From the NCBI RefSeq assembly GCF_026230105.1, contig NC_079482.1:17608001-17672000 (forward strand): a stretch of 64,000 nucleotides of DNA. The letters run 5' to 3'. This DNA is from Diorhabda sublineata (taxonomy: Eukaryota; Arthropoda; Insecta; Coleoptera; Chrysomelidae). Both the position numbers and the translations under genes were made by a program. Shown here one piece after another: positions 11,326-23,829 of this stretch. Numbering within the stretch: the stretch's first letter is position 1; each line of letters starts with the position of its first letter. The notes below the pieces were generated by a model. It had not been told where the DNA came from and ran no database searches. It was given only the letters and a program-made list of their open reading frames with translations.

Positions 11326-12200
11326 AACGAGGTTTATCTGAAAGGTTTCCAGCCTAACAAAGAGACAAGATATTTTTTTCCATGATAATTTTTATTGTCT
11401 AACGATACTCTTAACGTTTTTTAACTTTTCCAAATAATAGTTGCCGTCTTTCTCCTCCAAATATTTGCGACAACATTTTCGCCTTATAAAAATTTCTCTC
11501 CTGTAAATAAAATTTCTAGGCTAGGAAACAGAAAAAGGTTGCTGGTGTGTGATCTGGCGAATACAGTGAACGGTTGACCAACTTGATATGCAATTCATGA
11601 ATAATATTAATGGCGTACGGAGTATGAGAAGGTGCGTTGTCCTAATGAGAATACATTTTCTTTTCCTTAAAATACGGTTAATTCTTAAAAGTGTTTTCCT
11701 TTATGCTATGAAGGAATGATTCGTGATTCTGCTATCACCAAAATCACGTGACGATAGCTAAAAGGCATTTTTGCCTGCTTCACTGTTATTATTTTGTTTC
11801 AGAAGATCCTGATGTCATCTTCAGTTATGAATCAATGCAAACAATTCTAATTGTTTTGCTTGTATCACGCCAATAATGTCTGGGATATTTTCATTTAAGG
11901 GGGCTTACGGTTCATAGTGGGCAAATGCGGCCACCCACCACGCGAATAGCTTACACATGCATAATGCTTCCCTCAGTATATGGAAAATACAATCTTCTGA
12001 GTCTTTCCTATCAATCTTAATTTTATCTTACTCGGACAGCCTTCGAGAAATATTTGGTGATCGTTTTCGATGATATCGCTGATTGTCGCAGTTTTTGGCC
12101 GTCGGGAAGGTTCATCGTCAATCAAGATGATTCTGCTACGTTTGAATTCAGTCTCCCAAAATTTTCTGGTCTTAAATGATGATGCAGAGCACTAGCATAT
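11326..12200 (-). mobile_element. mariner-like transposase relic
   Basis: The 3' terminus at 11326 follows TA and reads ACGAGGTTTATCTGAAAGG, a mariner-type end. On the minus strand the blocks are IDDEPSRRPKTATI (linker after the helix-turn-helix), LREALCMCKLFAWWV, then a second-aspartate block broken by frameshift. The third catalytic block reads LYSPDHTPATFFLFPSLEI. The tail follows. Many stops and frameshifts are present. The 5' end was not located and may extend to about 12400. Confidence 0.75.
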
Positions 12201-14555
12201 CCTTCCAAAAGCCAATATTTAATGAAAGCTATAGTTTTTCCAATTTTATATAAATGGTTTAATCGATTATTGAACAGAAGCTAAGCGTCGGAAATGGCTG
12301 AAATTTGAGGGAGAATCTCACAACTTCTGTGCAAATATATCACCCAACTTATATAGATAAGTGCTGACATCTTCAGGTTGAGGTTGGAACATTTTCAGAC
12401 AATCCTCGTATTCATTGTAACACCACAAGGTTCGATGAAATATCTTTAGTAATAATATTTACTGAATCTTCATCAATCAACCGAGTAGATAGTAGATCTG
12501 TTTTCTTTCAATTGGTTCATGACGTCACACAGTTTTAAGATTTATTGTCGACTATTAGAAAGCTATTCACTAACTCATAAACAGGACGAAAATAGATGAC
12601 GGAGTGAGGAAAATGTATACTTTATTTTAGTTCTGAAATCATACATACTGTTGAAATACTCTAAAACTGATTTTCTGTTACCTAGAAAGAGATTGATGGT
12701 ACAACATGTTTGATCTTTTTGAAATCCTATTCTAGTATTCAAATACAATATTTCTTTTCCTTATTCTGAAAAATATTATATTGACAGACTACCACGACTA
12801 AATAAACAAGAATGAATACACATTAAATTGGGTAAACGAAATTGACAATTCCATAGAAGACTGAATTCCTTATATCTTCGAACATTCAACCACAATTAAT
12901 CCACTTTGTTCGAAAATATCATAACACGTTTAAAAATGAACATTACGAAATTGTCAACTTAAATTGTAGGAAATATTTAAAAAAATCTCCAATATTATTT
13001 CGATTGATAAAGTGTTTTAAGATTCTAAATATTATAAAAATTTGATGTGTATCAATATAAGCAGTTTTTGATTTTTAAAAAATTTCACTTAATTTATGAT
13101 TTCCGAAGAAATTAACTCGGTTTTTGCTCGTTGTAATTAAATATTATTTATAAATATGAAGTTATCGAGAAAGTTTGCATCATTTTTTCTAAATGATATC
13201 CATACTAATTTTATTTCTGATATATTTAAATTGTTTGATTTTCGTTATATCTTCATAAACTTTTTCCGAAATTATCATTCTTGATCATTTTCGTGTTGAA
13301 TCCATTTGTTCCTATTTGTCTTATTAACTAACACCATGTATAATTCCTTAAATACATTACGTACAACAATCTTAATAATAGTAGTGAATATAGTTCTCTC
13401 TTTTTCTTGATGAATTCTTATGGTTTAAATTCATAATATCCGAGAAAATTCTTTGCATCTATATATGTATATGTATATGTAAATAAAATTTCAAAGCCGT
13501 AATTTCTCCACAATAAATGAAATTATGAGTAGGTGAAAGAGGTAAGATTGCTGGAAATTCAGTTGATTAAGTTATTCAACTGAGGAAAATTTAAAATTCC
13601 GACTTATAGAATTGTTAATTAAAAGTTAAGTTAACAAAATTAACAATCGTTTACATCACATCAGATCGAAATCACACAAAATGTTCGCTGGAAAAAATGA
13701 TCAAAACAATATTAAAATATCATTTGATATTTTTAATATAAAATTTTTGAATCTTTTTTTTCGTGTGGACTGAGAAGAAAATAGAAGATCTAATGCAACG
13801 AGAAAAACAGTATCTATAGGATTCAAAATGAATGGTAAATTTTGAAAAGAAACGATTATAATGACTTTCTGAACACGATAACAAAAAAATTTTATATTTG
13901 GTAATTGGTTACAAAAAACTTTACTATCGTCAGAAAACAAACTATTACTTCTTTCGGAATCCAGTCTATCGAGAGAATCGATCTTTACAATTTTTGGTAT
14001 TGCTATAAAGAAATCCATTTTAAAACATTTCCATAGATAATAATTCAAAAGAACTTAAGCAAAGTATTTAGAATTTCATGTATAATCTTAAGTAAGTGCT
14101 ACTTTGTTGGATAGTATCAGTTCATTTTATAGCCTCTAAAACGTATCAAGCAGTATCATCTCAAGTTATATATTGATGCTGTTTTCCAAATCCATCTTCA
14201 ATTTAGGTTTTATGAGTATTTTCACTAAAGCTCAACACGACATCTTTTATAGAGCAGATACATTCATTTTATTGATTGTCGGTTAACTACACCAGCAAAG
14301 TGCGGTTAGTGTATACAATATCTCGAGCAGTACAATCATAATAAAAAATTTACGGATGCTATTAACTTAGCAAGGAAATTCTTATTCGGAATAGTGTTTA
14401 TTCACTCATACAATTTATTATCACGCATATGTTTACCCAATATCATCTAAAATATATAAAATATTTCGTCCTCCAAGGGTATTTACAAAATCTTAAATTA
14501 AAGAAAAAGAATTGAAGGTGAATTTGTAAATTCTATCAGAGGTGCTATCTCCGAA
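12201..14555. other. 2.3 kb of AT-rich DNA without recognised gene
   Basis: The first 200-300 bases may hold the 5' part of the neighbouring mariner. The remainder has only short open frames of low complexity and a (TATATG)-like microsatellite near 13460. Nothing else is supported. Confidence 0.5.
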
Positions 14556-15189
14556 AGCGAAAAAGTGGAAAAGATAAATTATAATCTAAATTTCCTTAAT
14601 TTCTTATTTCTTATACCTTTTGATATGTTTATGTTTTTAAATAATCTTAATTTTAGGTCTCTTTTTATTTTAAAACTAGTTTTTTCTAATAATTTTGAAA
14701 ACATGAGGAAAAATTGACAATTCGACTAATTTTAATGCTTTATCTTATCATATGATATTGACTGTACAATTTGCGTATTAATATCAATCAATAGATCACC
14801 TACATCATGAACATCAAAATAAAAATGAAATAGAAATTTATTTTTTCCTTAGTCCTCAAATATGTAGCAGTAATTAATGAAATAATTTGTAGTTTTATTA
14901 CAATTTATAAAATAGAGCTGTAAGTTTTAATTATACTATTTAGGACCTTTTTATTATTTATAGCTTTTTCGTTCTTATGAATGTGAACCATTTATAGAAT
15001 ATATCTTTTTCGTGTATTAGATTCCGTTCCAAGAATTTTCGAATTTTTATAATTTAATTAAGTTTTTTTGATATTCCAAGGTTGGTAAATGCAGTTATAT
15101 GTTTTTATCGTACTGATGACATTTTAGTCTACCTTCTAAATACTAAGATGTCTACCCTATGTAGACAGCGTCACAATTAGTACAAGGCA

Positions 15190-15224
15190 CTTGATATATA
15201 ATATTACTTCTTTTGTTTTTTGGT
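15190..15224. repeat. 35 bp flanking direct repeat, left copy
   Basis: Begins CTTGATATATAATATTACTT. The second copy is at 16105-16139 with a single mismatch. Both are Penelope-like sequence, so this looks like a long target-site duplication. Confidence 0.8.
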
Positions 15225-16071
15225 GTATATGGGAAAGTACTGCGACTAGTGTTTTGAAAATTTGCTTGCATGGGTTTTCTAAAATGATCGTTCCAGCTAA
15301 AATAATTTCAGTTTGGTTCTCCGTTATTTTAAACGGAAATGCTATGGTTTTCATTAAATTTTTGGAATATACGCGAAATTTCAATATAACTGTAGATAGG
15401 CATGGTATGCCTGAAGTCCACCATTTTTTAATTATTTCACATTTTCGACATTCTTGGACACATGCAGCCCTCCACTAAAAAAATTTCCAAGTTTAAGTGA
15501 GTCAGGTCTAATATTTTTGGGATTTGGACAAATAACACTCATAGCTTTTGAATTCTGTGAAAACCCTGACAGAAATTTATATAGGGTGTTCAGAAAATGG
15601 TGCCGAATTTCGCTATCTAAAAACTTCGAAAACTTATTTTTTTCAAACGGAAACCCCCATTTTTCTCTTTACCATTGGATTCTACGCTTTAAATTGAGGC
15701 GACTTCGTTAGTAAATTCATATATCTCAAATAAACGGTTTTTGTAGAAACTTGAAAAAACTGGAATTTTCATGGTTTTTAATTGTCGGTTGTCTGGAGCG
15801 ATGAAAAAAAAAACAAAACCTAACTTATCAACAAACAAACGCTTAGGATTTATTAATGAAGATTATTTCAATTTGCTGGTAAAATACGACGAATGTGATA
15901 GATTTATCCTAAACTGGACATGATGAACACTTTTGTTTCCTTTGTTTGTTTGTTTATTATTATACTTTGGGAAGTTTCAGAGAGCTGAAATTATTTTAGC
16001 TGAAACGAGCATTTCGGAAAACCCATGCTAGCAAATTTTCAGAATACTAGTCGCAGTACTTTCCCATATAC
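15225..16071. mobile_element. non-autonomous element with about 85 bp terminal inverted repeats, nested in a Penelope-like element
   Basis: The left end reads TATGGGAAAGTACTGCGACT at about 15228 and continues to about 15315. The right end (15985-16071) is its reverse complement with roughly 10 mismatches. No transposase is encoded. A 33 bp unmatched stretch (16072-16104) follows the right arm. The insertion is then flanked by a 35 bp direct repeat (15190-15224 and 16105-16139, one mismatch) of Penelope coding sequence. Confidence 0.75.
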
Positions 16072-16104
16072 ATATCGATTCAGCTCCTCGTGAAGGACCC
16101 TGTA

Positions 16105-16139
16105 CTTGATATATAATATTACTTCTTTTGGTTTTTGGT
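16105..16139. repeat. 35 bp flanking direct repeat, right copy
   Basis: Partner of 15190-15224, on the other side of the nested inverted-repeat element. Confidence 0.8.
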
Positions 16140-16600
16140 CTCATAGATTCTAATTTAGTGAAATATTTGGATAATGTATTATGTCATATATGACTCATAC
16201 TAATATCTTATTATTGGAATAATTCGATAGTTGTTGGGAAAGTTCTGGTATGTATGGTAAGGAAAAATGTTTATCCTTCTCTCGAATATGTTGTTTATCA
16301 TTTTATCCAATTATTTTCTTTTAATGCAGTTTTTGCTTTTTGAAGGGCTAATCATCTAAATTCGGGATCTGATAATTGGATGGATCTATCAGCCAAACTT
16401 ATTATCACTGATCTTTTTTGTGACATATTATGACATGAATTGTAGTTCAAATATCTTGAGAATCAATTTGACTTCGTATACCATTCTGTTCTTATGTTAT
16501 TGTTAATTTTATATAATGTGACATCAAGAAAATTTTTAACATTATTTTTTCGATTTCTATTGTGAATTGTGAAAAGTTTTTTATGACGCGAATTGAATTT

Positions 16601-18589
16601 TTTATGTATAATTTAATATGGTATTCACCTCCAGAATATTCTCTCTTGATGGAAAATTGAATTTTATTTCCAATTTCTGATGACAATTTGGCCTTATTGA
16701 TTTCCCGCACTGTTAAAGATGTTAAGAATTATCGACGTAGATACAACGCACACATTCTAATGACACTAAGTAACAAAAAATGGTGAAAATAACAGCCATG
16801 TGGTTTTGGTGCTAAACATGTAACAACAACCCAATAGGTAATAGAAACATTATTTAGGTAACTGAGGACTATATTTGTAAATGAAGGCTAGAGATGTCAT
16901 GGAATATCGGGAAATCAAACTGGTAAAACTATCCTCAATAAAAAAGTGAAAATGGGTACTAAGAGACCCAAGTGACTCGTACAATAGTATTAGGCAAGAG
17001 AAAATTGATCAGCAACTCTTTAGAACATAGCTCAAGTGAACAAGTGAATATTATTCAGATATCAAAAAAACTTTGAGAATTAGATGAAGAATTGAAACAA
17101 GCACAAAAAGATCTATATGAAAGTATCTGTAGAAAAAGACATATCTCTTTATATACGACTAACATGTCTTTGAGTAATAGTTACTTAATCTTTATTTCTT
17201 TCTACATCTACGGGTGTAAAACGTAGAGTTGAGTTTCTTTGCAAATCTTACTTGGTCTCGTTCTGTTTGTCACTCTTACTGTTTTCGTTTATATTATTCT
17301 TCCTATAATCTTCTCCTCACTCATGTTTTTTACAGGTTCTACTATCTCGATTTTATTCTATATATAGTTCTGCAGATTTTGTATTTAATATTTTCTTGTA
17401 TGTTTCGTTTTTGATATGGTGTGATTAAGTATTGTTCCTGTGTCTAATGGTCATTGTCATATTTCCTTACTTCAAGTAATACAATTGCTAAAGTGATTAA
17501 GAGGATTTTTGACACTCAAAAATCAATAGTTAATTTTACTTAATGAACTCTAATCAACTAGAAGGATTAACTCAAATATTTATGGAAATTGAAAGATAAT
17601 TTGAAATCACGCTTCACAAACCATCAAAGTTCAATTACAGTATCATAATCGAATATAATTATTCTATTTATGCATAACATTAAAATAAAATATGATAATT
17701 AAGCAAATTTTAATATGCCTCATTTCTGATGTATATCAAAGGTGAAGTACATGGATTGAACTCATCTTTGTTAATGTGATCCCATCTTAATTTTTACACA
17801 AATATTTTACTAGTATTAATTATGGCTTTTATCGATATCATATGGTTGACTTGCCACTTGAACAAAATTTTTGTAAATTAGAATTAAAACAAGGGATACA
17901 AAAAACACGTAAACTAATGCAATGAGCTGGGAGAATGTTTACATTTGCACCGCAGCTTAATTCCAGTTGATTCATCGTTCGAGGAACGACTTTCCTCAAA
18001 AATTATGTAAAGGTGCCAATTTATTTTTAGTGTACAATAAAAATGGAAAGTAATATACACATTAATATTTTGTATAATTCTCTCAAGGTGAACAATTTAA
18101 GTGATAAGTATATATGATCTTATAGCCAATATTATTAGTGTGTATTTGTAATATCCAATTATTCAAATTAGTGTATATTTATGCCAAGAATCCGAATTAA
18201 TTCATGAAACTTACTCAAATTATTTCTGCAAAAGTTATCAGGAAAGAAAATACTGAAACTTGGTTCTCAAATAAAAACAACTTCTCAAAACATTTGAAAT
18301 ATCTTCATCAAACTTGTTTCCAAATTCACTCTATTTCGAAACAAATTGTAATGAAGTACGCAATATACAATTTCCTTCAACTGATACTTAAAGTTATTGA
18401 GTTGAAGGAAGTTATCTAATCAAGTATTTTAGGAAACGAATTTTGCATACTAAAGGTGACCCCTTTTTCGAACCGGCTTTTTCTTCTGCTAACAAATACA
18501 CGCATAATTTTAATTCGCAAAGGGAGAACTCTCGGTTCTTAAGGACCGCGAAGAAAAATTAGGTATATGTATTTCAATTGAAAAATTGA
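16601..18589. other. 2 kb without recognised gene
   Basis: The part next to 16601-16710 may be further 5' Penelope sequence. Around 18200-18500 an open frame rich in Lys/Asn/Ser may be upstream sequence of the Penelope-like element at 18590, but no diagnostic motif is visible. Confidence 0.45.
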
Positions 18590-18979
18590 ACTAAAATTTG
18601 CTCTGATACCTTTTACTCCTGTTTATACAAAAGGATTGGAAGGAGTATTAAACAGAGTGGATTTTAAATTGATTTATAAATCCAACAAACAATTGTTGAG
18701 CCATTCTAATGATAAAATACCAAATTTGGAAAAGAGTAGTATATATGAAATAAGCTGTGGTGATTTTGACGGGAAGTATAGTGTGTAGTCTAACAGATCC
18801 ATTGTTGTCCTGTATAATCAGCACATAGCTCATTTAAAATATAGACGGAAAGGAAAATCAACGGATCACGCTGCCAGTCATAATCATGACATAAATATTG
18901 ATAAGGTAAAATTTTTAAAAAATGTATCCAATGATAAATTGTTGGATGCATTTGAAAGCATTGAAATTGCTAAATATAA
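18590..18979 (+). mobile_element. Penelope-like element, second family, 5' segment (GIY-YIG nuclease region)
   Basis: The plus strand reads KSNKQLLSHSNDKIPNLEKS followed by SIYEISCGDFDGKYSV (the GIY-YIG entry; a cysteine position is Phe and the core reads YSV). Next come SIVVLYNQHIAHLKYRRKG and HAASHNHDINIDK, ending in DAFESIEIAKY. The frame is cut by a Harbinger insertion at 18980 and resumes at 19830. The sequence differs clearly from the 14.5 kb and 60.5 kb copies, so it represents another lineage. Confidence 0.8.
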
Positions 18980-19829
18980 GGCACACGGGTCGACTCATTT
19001 GCAATTTAAGTTTGCAACTTGACTACGCAACGCGCAATCGGAATCGTGCAATCGGAGTTGTGCAACCTGAGTCCGCACACAGTTGGGCCATGTATGCAAC
19101 TTCTGTCCGCAACACTCGGCTGATAGTCGGTTTCAGTTGGCAACAGAGCTCGGACGAGTGGAATTATATTTCTATAATTTTACTTTATATAGTGCTAGTT
19201 TTTGGAAATGCATTCTAGCAGTAGTGAGTAGAGAAAAAGAAATGATAGATTACTACTCACAGACAGTATCGTAGAGGAGGAAAAAGAGAATATTGGTGTT
19301 GTCCGTATATTCAAAAAAACTTAAGCTGCAGGTTGTTTGTTGCTGCCGAAGAACTGAAAGACACAAATGCAAAGTTTGTAGCATTCTATAGGATGACAAC
19401 AGAAAGCTTTGAGGAATTGGTGAGATTGGTTACTCCTACACTACAGAGGCAGAATACCAATATGAGGGAATCTGTACCATCATATCTTTTTTTGAATAAC
19501 CATGAAGGTGGTAGTTGTACAACACTACATGCTTCTCCACCTCTTCAACAAAAGAAATATTGATTGATTGAGATTGACCACTCATTTTATATAATATAAG
19601 GCCCTCCGCTCCCGTGGCTTTCTATTGTACAGCACGCAACTACGCGACTGAGATTGCAGACGACCGGCAGTCAGCGTTTCGTCATGCGATTCACGTTACC
19701 AACTGGATTTGAGTGGACGACTGGCAGTTGGCCCATGTGAGTACTCCCACTGTGAAACACAGACAAGGTTGCGCGCGACTCCCGTTGACAACTCGAATTG
19801 CAAATGAGTCGACCCGTGTGCGGAGGGCC
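18980..19829 (+). mobile_element. PIF/Harbinger-like DNA transposon relic with TAA target duplication
   Basis: TAA flanks both ends (18977-18979 and 19830-19832). The inverted ends share CACACGGGTCGACTCATTTG; the left end lacks about six bases of the GGCCCTCCG tip kept at the right end. Inside, 19265-19560 encodes the N-terminal part of a Harbinger-type nuclease (GKREYWCCPYIQKNLS, then FVAAEELKDTNAKFVAFYRM and TTESFEELVRLV). The DDE catalytic region is gone. Joining the flanks at TAA restores the Penelope reading frame (IEIAKY then KSNLNRDKEPIPY), which proves the insertion boundaries. Confidence 0.85.
19600..19829. mobile_element. 230 bp Harbinger-type MITE or second terminus
   Basis: TAA at 19597-19599 is followed by GGCCCTCCGC. 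The right end at 19820-19829 is GCGGAGGGCC followed by TAA. These 10 bp ends are perfect inverted repeats. It may be an independent MITE that landed in the larger relic, or a duplicated terminus of it. Confidence 0.65.
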
Positions 19830-19975
19830 TAAGAGTAACTTGAATAGAGACAAAGAGCCAATTCCTTATAGCCCACCCTATAGTTTAGTAGTCAAGGAAT
19901 GAATGTAAAGATTCCCGCCAAGGAGGTGTTCCCGCTGGAATCAATTTAAGCGGGAGACGGTTTATTGGTGGGAAA
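19830..19975 (+). mobile_element. Penelope-like element, second family, 3' continuation
   Basis: The reading frame begun at 18590 continues here as KSNLNRDKEPIPYSP, then is lost after about 20 codons. The 3' limit is unclear. Confidence 0.7.
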
Positions 19976-21349
19976 ATTTAGTATAACACATGTAAATCAA
20001 GTCATTATGTTTTAATTAACCTTCAGTTTCTATAGATGATAACTTGGTTATCGAAATACCTGTCAGGTACTGTTCAAATTAAATCGGTACATACATATTG
20101 TTCAGCGGTATTCTAAGCAAATATGTTTGTTACAAATTATACGTTAAACATCCGTTTACCGACAGAAACTTCAATGACCTCTTTTCGTGATAGTGAGTCC
20201 TTTATTAAAATGCCTTTATCAATTTCAATTTGTATATCGGAATCTTTGAACTTAATTTTCGAGAACATTAAAATGTAAGATGAATTTGAAATTTTACTCA
20301 TGTAAATAAGCTGGAGTCTTCGTAGATATTTTGAAAAATTCCAAATTTTGGATACTATTTCCATGAATTTGTATAATCATCCTCACCAAAATTACAAGGA
20401 CCACTTGTCCTTCCTGAAGTTTCTGACAACATTACATGTGACACAAAGTTGATCCACCACATCACATTGTGTCCCATGAAAATCACTAATTACTACTAAA
20501 GTTTAGTTCTTCGTTCTTCCAGTACTTTTATCGATAGTACATCACACACAAAAGAATATTGAATATGTTCTTCTTTTGGTTCATAAGAAGTAATGGTCAT
20601 ATTTTCAATAAATCCCAACATACTAGTTTTCTGATATATCCATTTGTCGCTCATTTTCAAAAGATTCAAGAAAGTAAACCAATTGTACTTGGTAACGTTG
20701 CGATTTGTGGGGGCATGTGCTTGCGAGAATTAAGAAAATTAATTGTTGGCTTTGAATTGAGGATTAGAGGATATGCAAACTTTGGATAGACCAACAGTTG
20801 CACATAATCCAATCACAAAAACTGAAACATATTTATTATAAAATGCGTGATATGAGAAATGACAATCTCAATAGTTTTCAGAATATTCGGTAACTCGAAA
20901 ATTACCCCTTTCCCCAAATAACTGCGGAGGTACCAACTATCTACACCTCATATGTTATTTTACGAGAATGGCATATCACCATTACAGAGTCAATCCCTAA
21001 AAAAATTTGAAATACGACGGAGTCGGGTAAGCTTAGAATTATCTCTACCATCGTCTGTGATTTGTGAATTTGTGATTGGATATATAAATATAATTATTGT
21101 AATCATTTCATCTTGAACATAAAAACAAAAAGAATATAATTTGATACGACACGATTTATTGTATAAATACAACAGCATTTGTGCAATCCCAGTAGTGAGT
21201 TACTGAGTGGTTATCAATAAATATTTTCATCAAATCAGATTCTAGAGTTATATCTATGTAAAAATCAAATAAGTAGGCTAGAAATTGAAAAGCATATAGT
21301 CTTCACCTCCATAAAAACAGTTTTGCAGTAAAAGTTGCCTTGACAATTT
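19976..21349. other. 1.4 kb without recognised gene
   Basis: Two open frames of 75 codons (20137-20364 minus and 20559-20789 plus) show no family features. No repeat was recognised. Confidence 0.45.
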
Positions 21350-21900
21350 ATGAAACCAACGCTGCCTCATATTTTTCAAGTCCTTATCAGTATCAGTGCA
21401 AATCTAAAAACTTGTCTAGCTTCGAGTTTGTTATATTGTGTTTGATATAGCCTAGAAAATGATAGAATGATGATGACCTGACCCCTAAACATTAGAGTAA
21501 GTTAGAGTGAAATTGTTTCAAATATATACATGCAAGGCAATGGCAGCATCTCATATTGTGTGAAGAGTCCGCGGCAATATATTCGATTTTTTCCATCGTG
21601 AATAATACGCAAACTTTTCTGAACTCTGCTAGAGTTGCCCCATAGAAGGATACCATAAGTCAAATGACTATATATCAACGCAAAGTGAATTGGTATAAAA
21701 CACGATTACAGTCAATAGAGGAGCGCAATTATCTCATTACAAAAATCTGTGAGAAAATTTTTGGGTATAGTGAGTCTGTATGATGCTCCTACCAATTGAT
21801 GCTGGGATCTTTGTGATTCGCAACAATATCACAGTACCTCTGGTACCTCGTTTTGCAGAACTAAATGTTATTTTTTTAATTTTTGTTTCATTCAATTTTT
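21350..21900 (-). mobile_element. Jockey-like LINE, 3' fragment
   Basis: Across frames, the minus strand reads SHLTYGILLWGNSSRVQKSL, followed by a region resembling the post-RT thumb and C-terminal segment (KNRIYCRG, MLPLPCMYIFE). This arrangement is typical of the end of Jockey-group reverse-transcriptase proteins. Frameshifts and stops abound. The catalytic domain is missing. Confidence 0.6.
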
Positions 21901-23820
21901 TTGCTCTAAAAAATCATTGACGATGTTAGTTGCCATTTAATTGCGGTGGTGTGAAAGTAGATAAAACTTAGTCAGTTTCTTATCCTAACAGAGTAAAAAA
22001 TGAGAATTTAATAAAAAATTTTGTTTTGGAAAACAACGGTAGGGAATTTTTGTCATTTCTCAAAAATGAATGATAATCCAGTTGAAACGGGTATAAATAC
22101 AACGTCAAAATTTGAAAAAAATGTATCACTGGATTCTTGACGGAAGACAAGCATTTAAAAAGTCATTTTTGTTTTAAAGTTAAACTGGAGGCTTCACTGT
22201 AAAAATTCAGGTAAGTTTCTATTTAAAAGTGATCCTGCTCCTAAGATTTCTGGTTTTAAAATTATTGGAGCGTTTCATATTTTTTGGATATTCGATCGTT
22301 ACGTCACTTTAAGCATTTTGGACTCCCACTGAACTTCACGGCCCCAAGGAGACGTGATAAGAAATTAATGTTGTTAAAGTAGCTACTGTTTTTGGAAAAT
22401 TTCTATTCAAAAATGAAGATTCCGAATAAATTCCAGTTTAGTTTAATTAGAACCAGATTTGGAACAAATTAATCTGAAAATTTCTATTGACTTATGTGAA
22501 ATTTATAACCAACGTAAGCGATAGCTTCAAAGCGGCAATAAATTCGAGTTATAAAAAATAAGGTGATGCAAAAAAACAAGTTTGTCTGGTTATTTTAGAA
22601 TAAAAAATCTAAACAATATCTCAAAACATATCCAGAAGCGCATTCAAAACTGCTGATGAAGAGTATTTGCGACGTATGTACGTAAATAAAATTAAGTTTG
22701 CCTTTTTTTTTCATTTGGATTGACTGTTTTACAAATTCACAAAATGGTATTTGGTTAATACCAAGATTCGAATAACGAATAGAGAATAATCATTTTTTGC
22801 CAACAATTTGACGATTTTAATGAAACTTTTGAGCTTATAACGACAGAGATGATTGAGTCGTATAACATTGAAACCAATTAGTCAGAAGATTTCCAAACTT
22901 TGAATTAATGCTTTATCCCGGTGGATAAAATCAGGATGACAATCCTATTATATATTGTATCAATAAATTCAGCTTCACATTTCTATTCCTATCGAAAGAA
23001 ATTTGTTCGTGTTTCTCAAACGCTCCAGTAGAAATGAAAATCCGTAATTAATGTTAGAATCAGCTTCCAAGGGGAACGGAAACGTTAATTATGGAGCTTT
23101 AAATTGTAATGGGAAACATCTCGATAGAATTACATGTTCGTGACTTCTTTCAAGAAACAAATGGAAGGATTTGTTACTCAAACAGAATACATTAGTAATA
23201 CGATATTTGTTTTTTCTTAAACTTTCGTATTGTGATAGAAAATACGGTGAATAACTTTGAAGTTTAATAAATGATTTTTGTTGGATACACAATTGTAAAC
23301 TGCAGTCAAACTATTACTTGAAAATCTTATAATAATAAATGTATTTAACAAAATGAAAATTTAGCCAAGTAGCATCAAACAGTTGATCAAGCTATTAATC
23401 AGACGTGTCATTTGTTAAAGTTGTTCGATTTTTTTCATTCAAAAACCAAAATAAATGTAAATTCATAGCTTTTAATAAAATAACATTAAGAAGATAGAAA
23501 CTTATGAAGAAAAAAATTATTATTTAATGTATCAACAATAAAATACACATAGACTGATCCAAAAAAGTCGGCAGCCAACCGGCCCCCCGAAGCGAGAAGA
23601 TTCTGGCCTCACAAGTAGGTGCCCCAAGTTTAAACGGTAACATGGGAAATCCTATGGCTCAGAAAGATATGGTATATAAAGAGTGAAAATATCAATATTA
23701 GACTGGAAGAATTGATTCTGCAATTTTATCAATTTATTTATAAATACAGTTCATTAGCAAGAAACCGCTCTAACAGGACAATTTATTGTTATTTGTAATG
23801 AGCTGTACGAACGGGTTTTT
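21901..23820. other. 1.9 kb without recognised gene
   Basis: AT-rich, no coding pattern. A short GC-rich patch at about 23570-23640 (CGGCAGCCAACCGGCCCCCC) contrasts sharply with its flanks and may be a remnant of a retrotransposon 5' region. Confidence 0.45.
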
Positions 23821-23829
23821 TAGACAAAA

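Larger units (their letters stand above)
14560..16600 (-). mobile_element. Penelope-like element (copy 2), interrupted by a nested insertion
   Basis: Reading down the minus strand from about 16600: the reverse-transcriptase C-terminal part (SQFTIEIEK, LYKINNNIRTEWY, FSRYLNYNSCHNMSQ, in several frames), then HFSLPYIPELSQQLSNY. The coding part is then interrupted at 15225-16104 by an inverted-repeat insertion. It resumes with the GIY-YIG endonuclease start (NIIYQVPCTNCDAVYIG, followed by a stop in place of Gln). The 3' end reads FLERNLIHEKDIFYKW and the non-coding tail continues to 14560. This matches, block for block, the plus-strand copy at 60490-61770. Penelope-like elements combine reverse transcriptase with a GIY-YIG nuclease; both are broken here. 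Confidence 0.85.

Noticed and set aside
15157..15711. Open frames of 75-95 codons on both strands
   Set aside because: They span the boundary between Penelope-like and inverted-repeat sequence and show no family pattern; explained by those elements.
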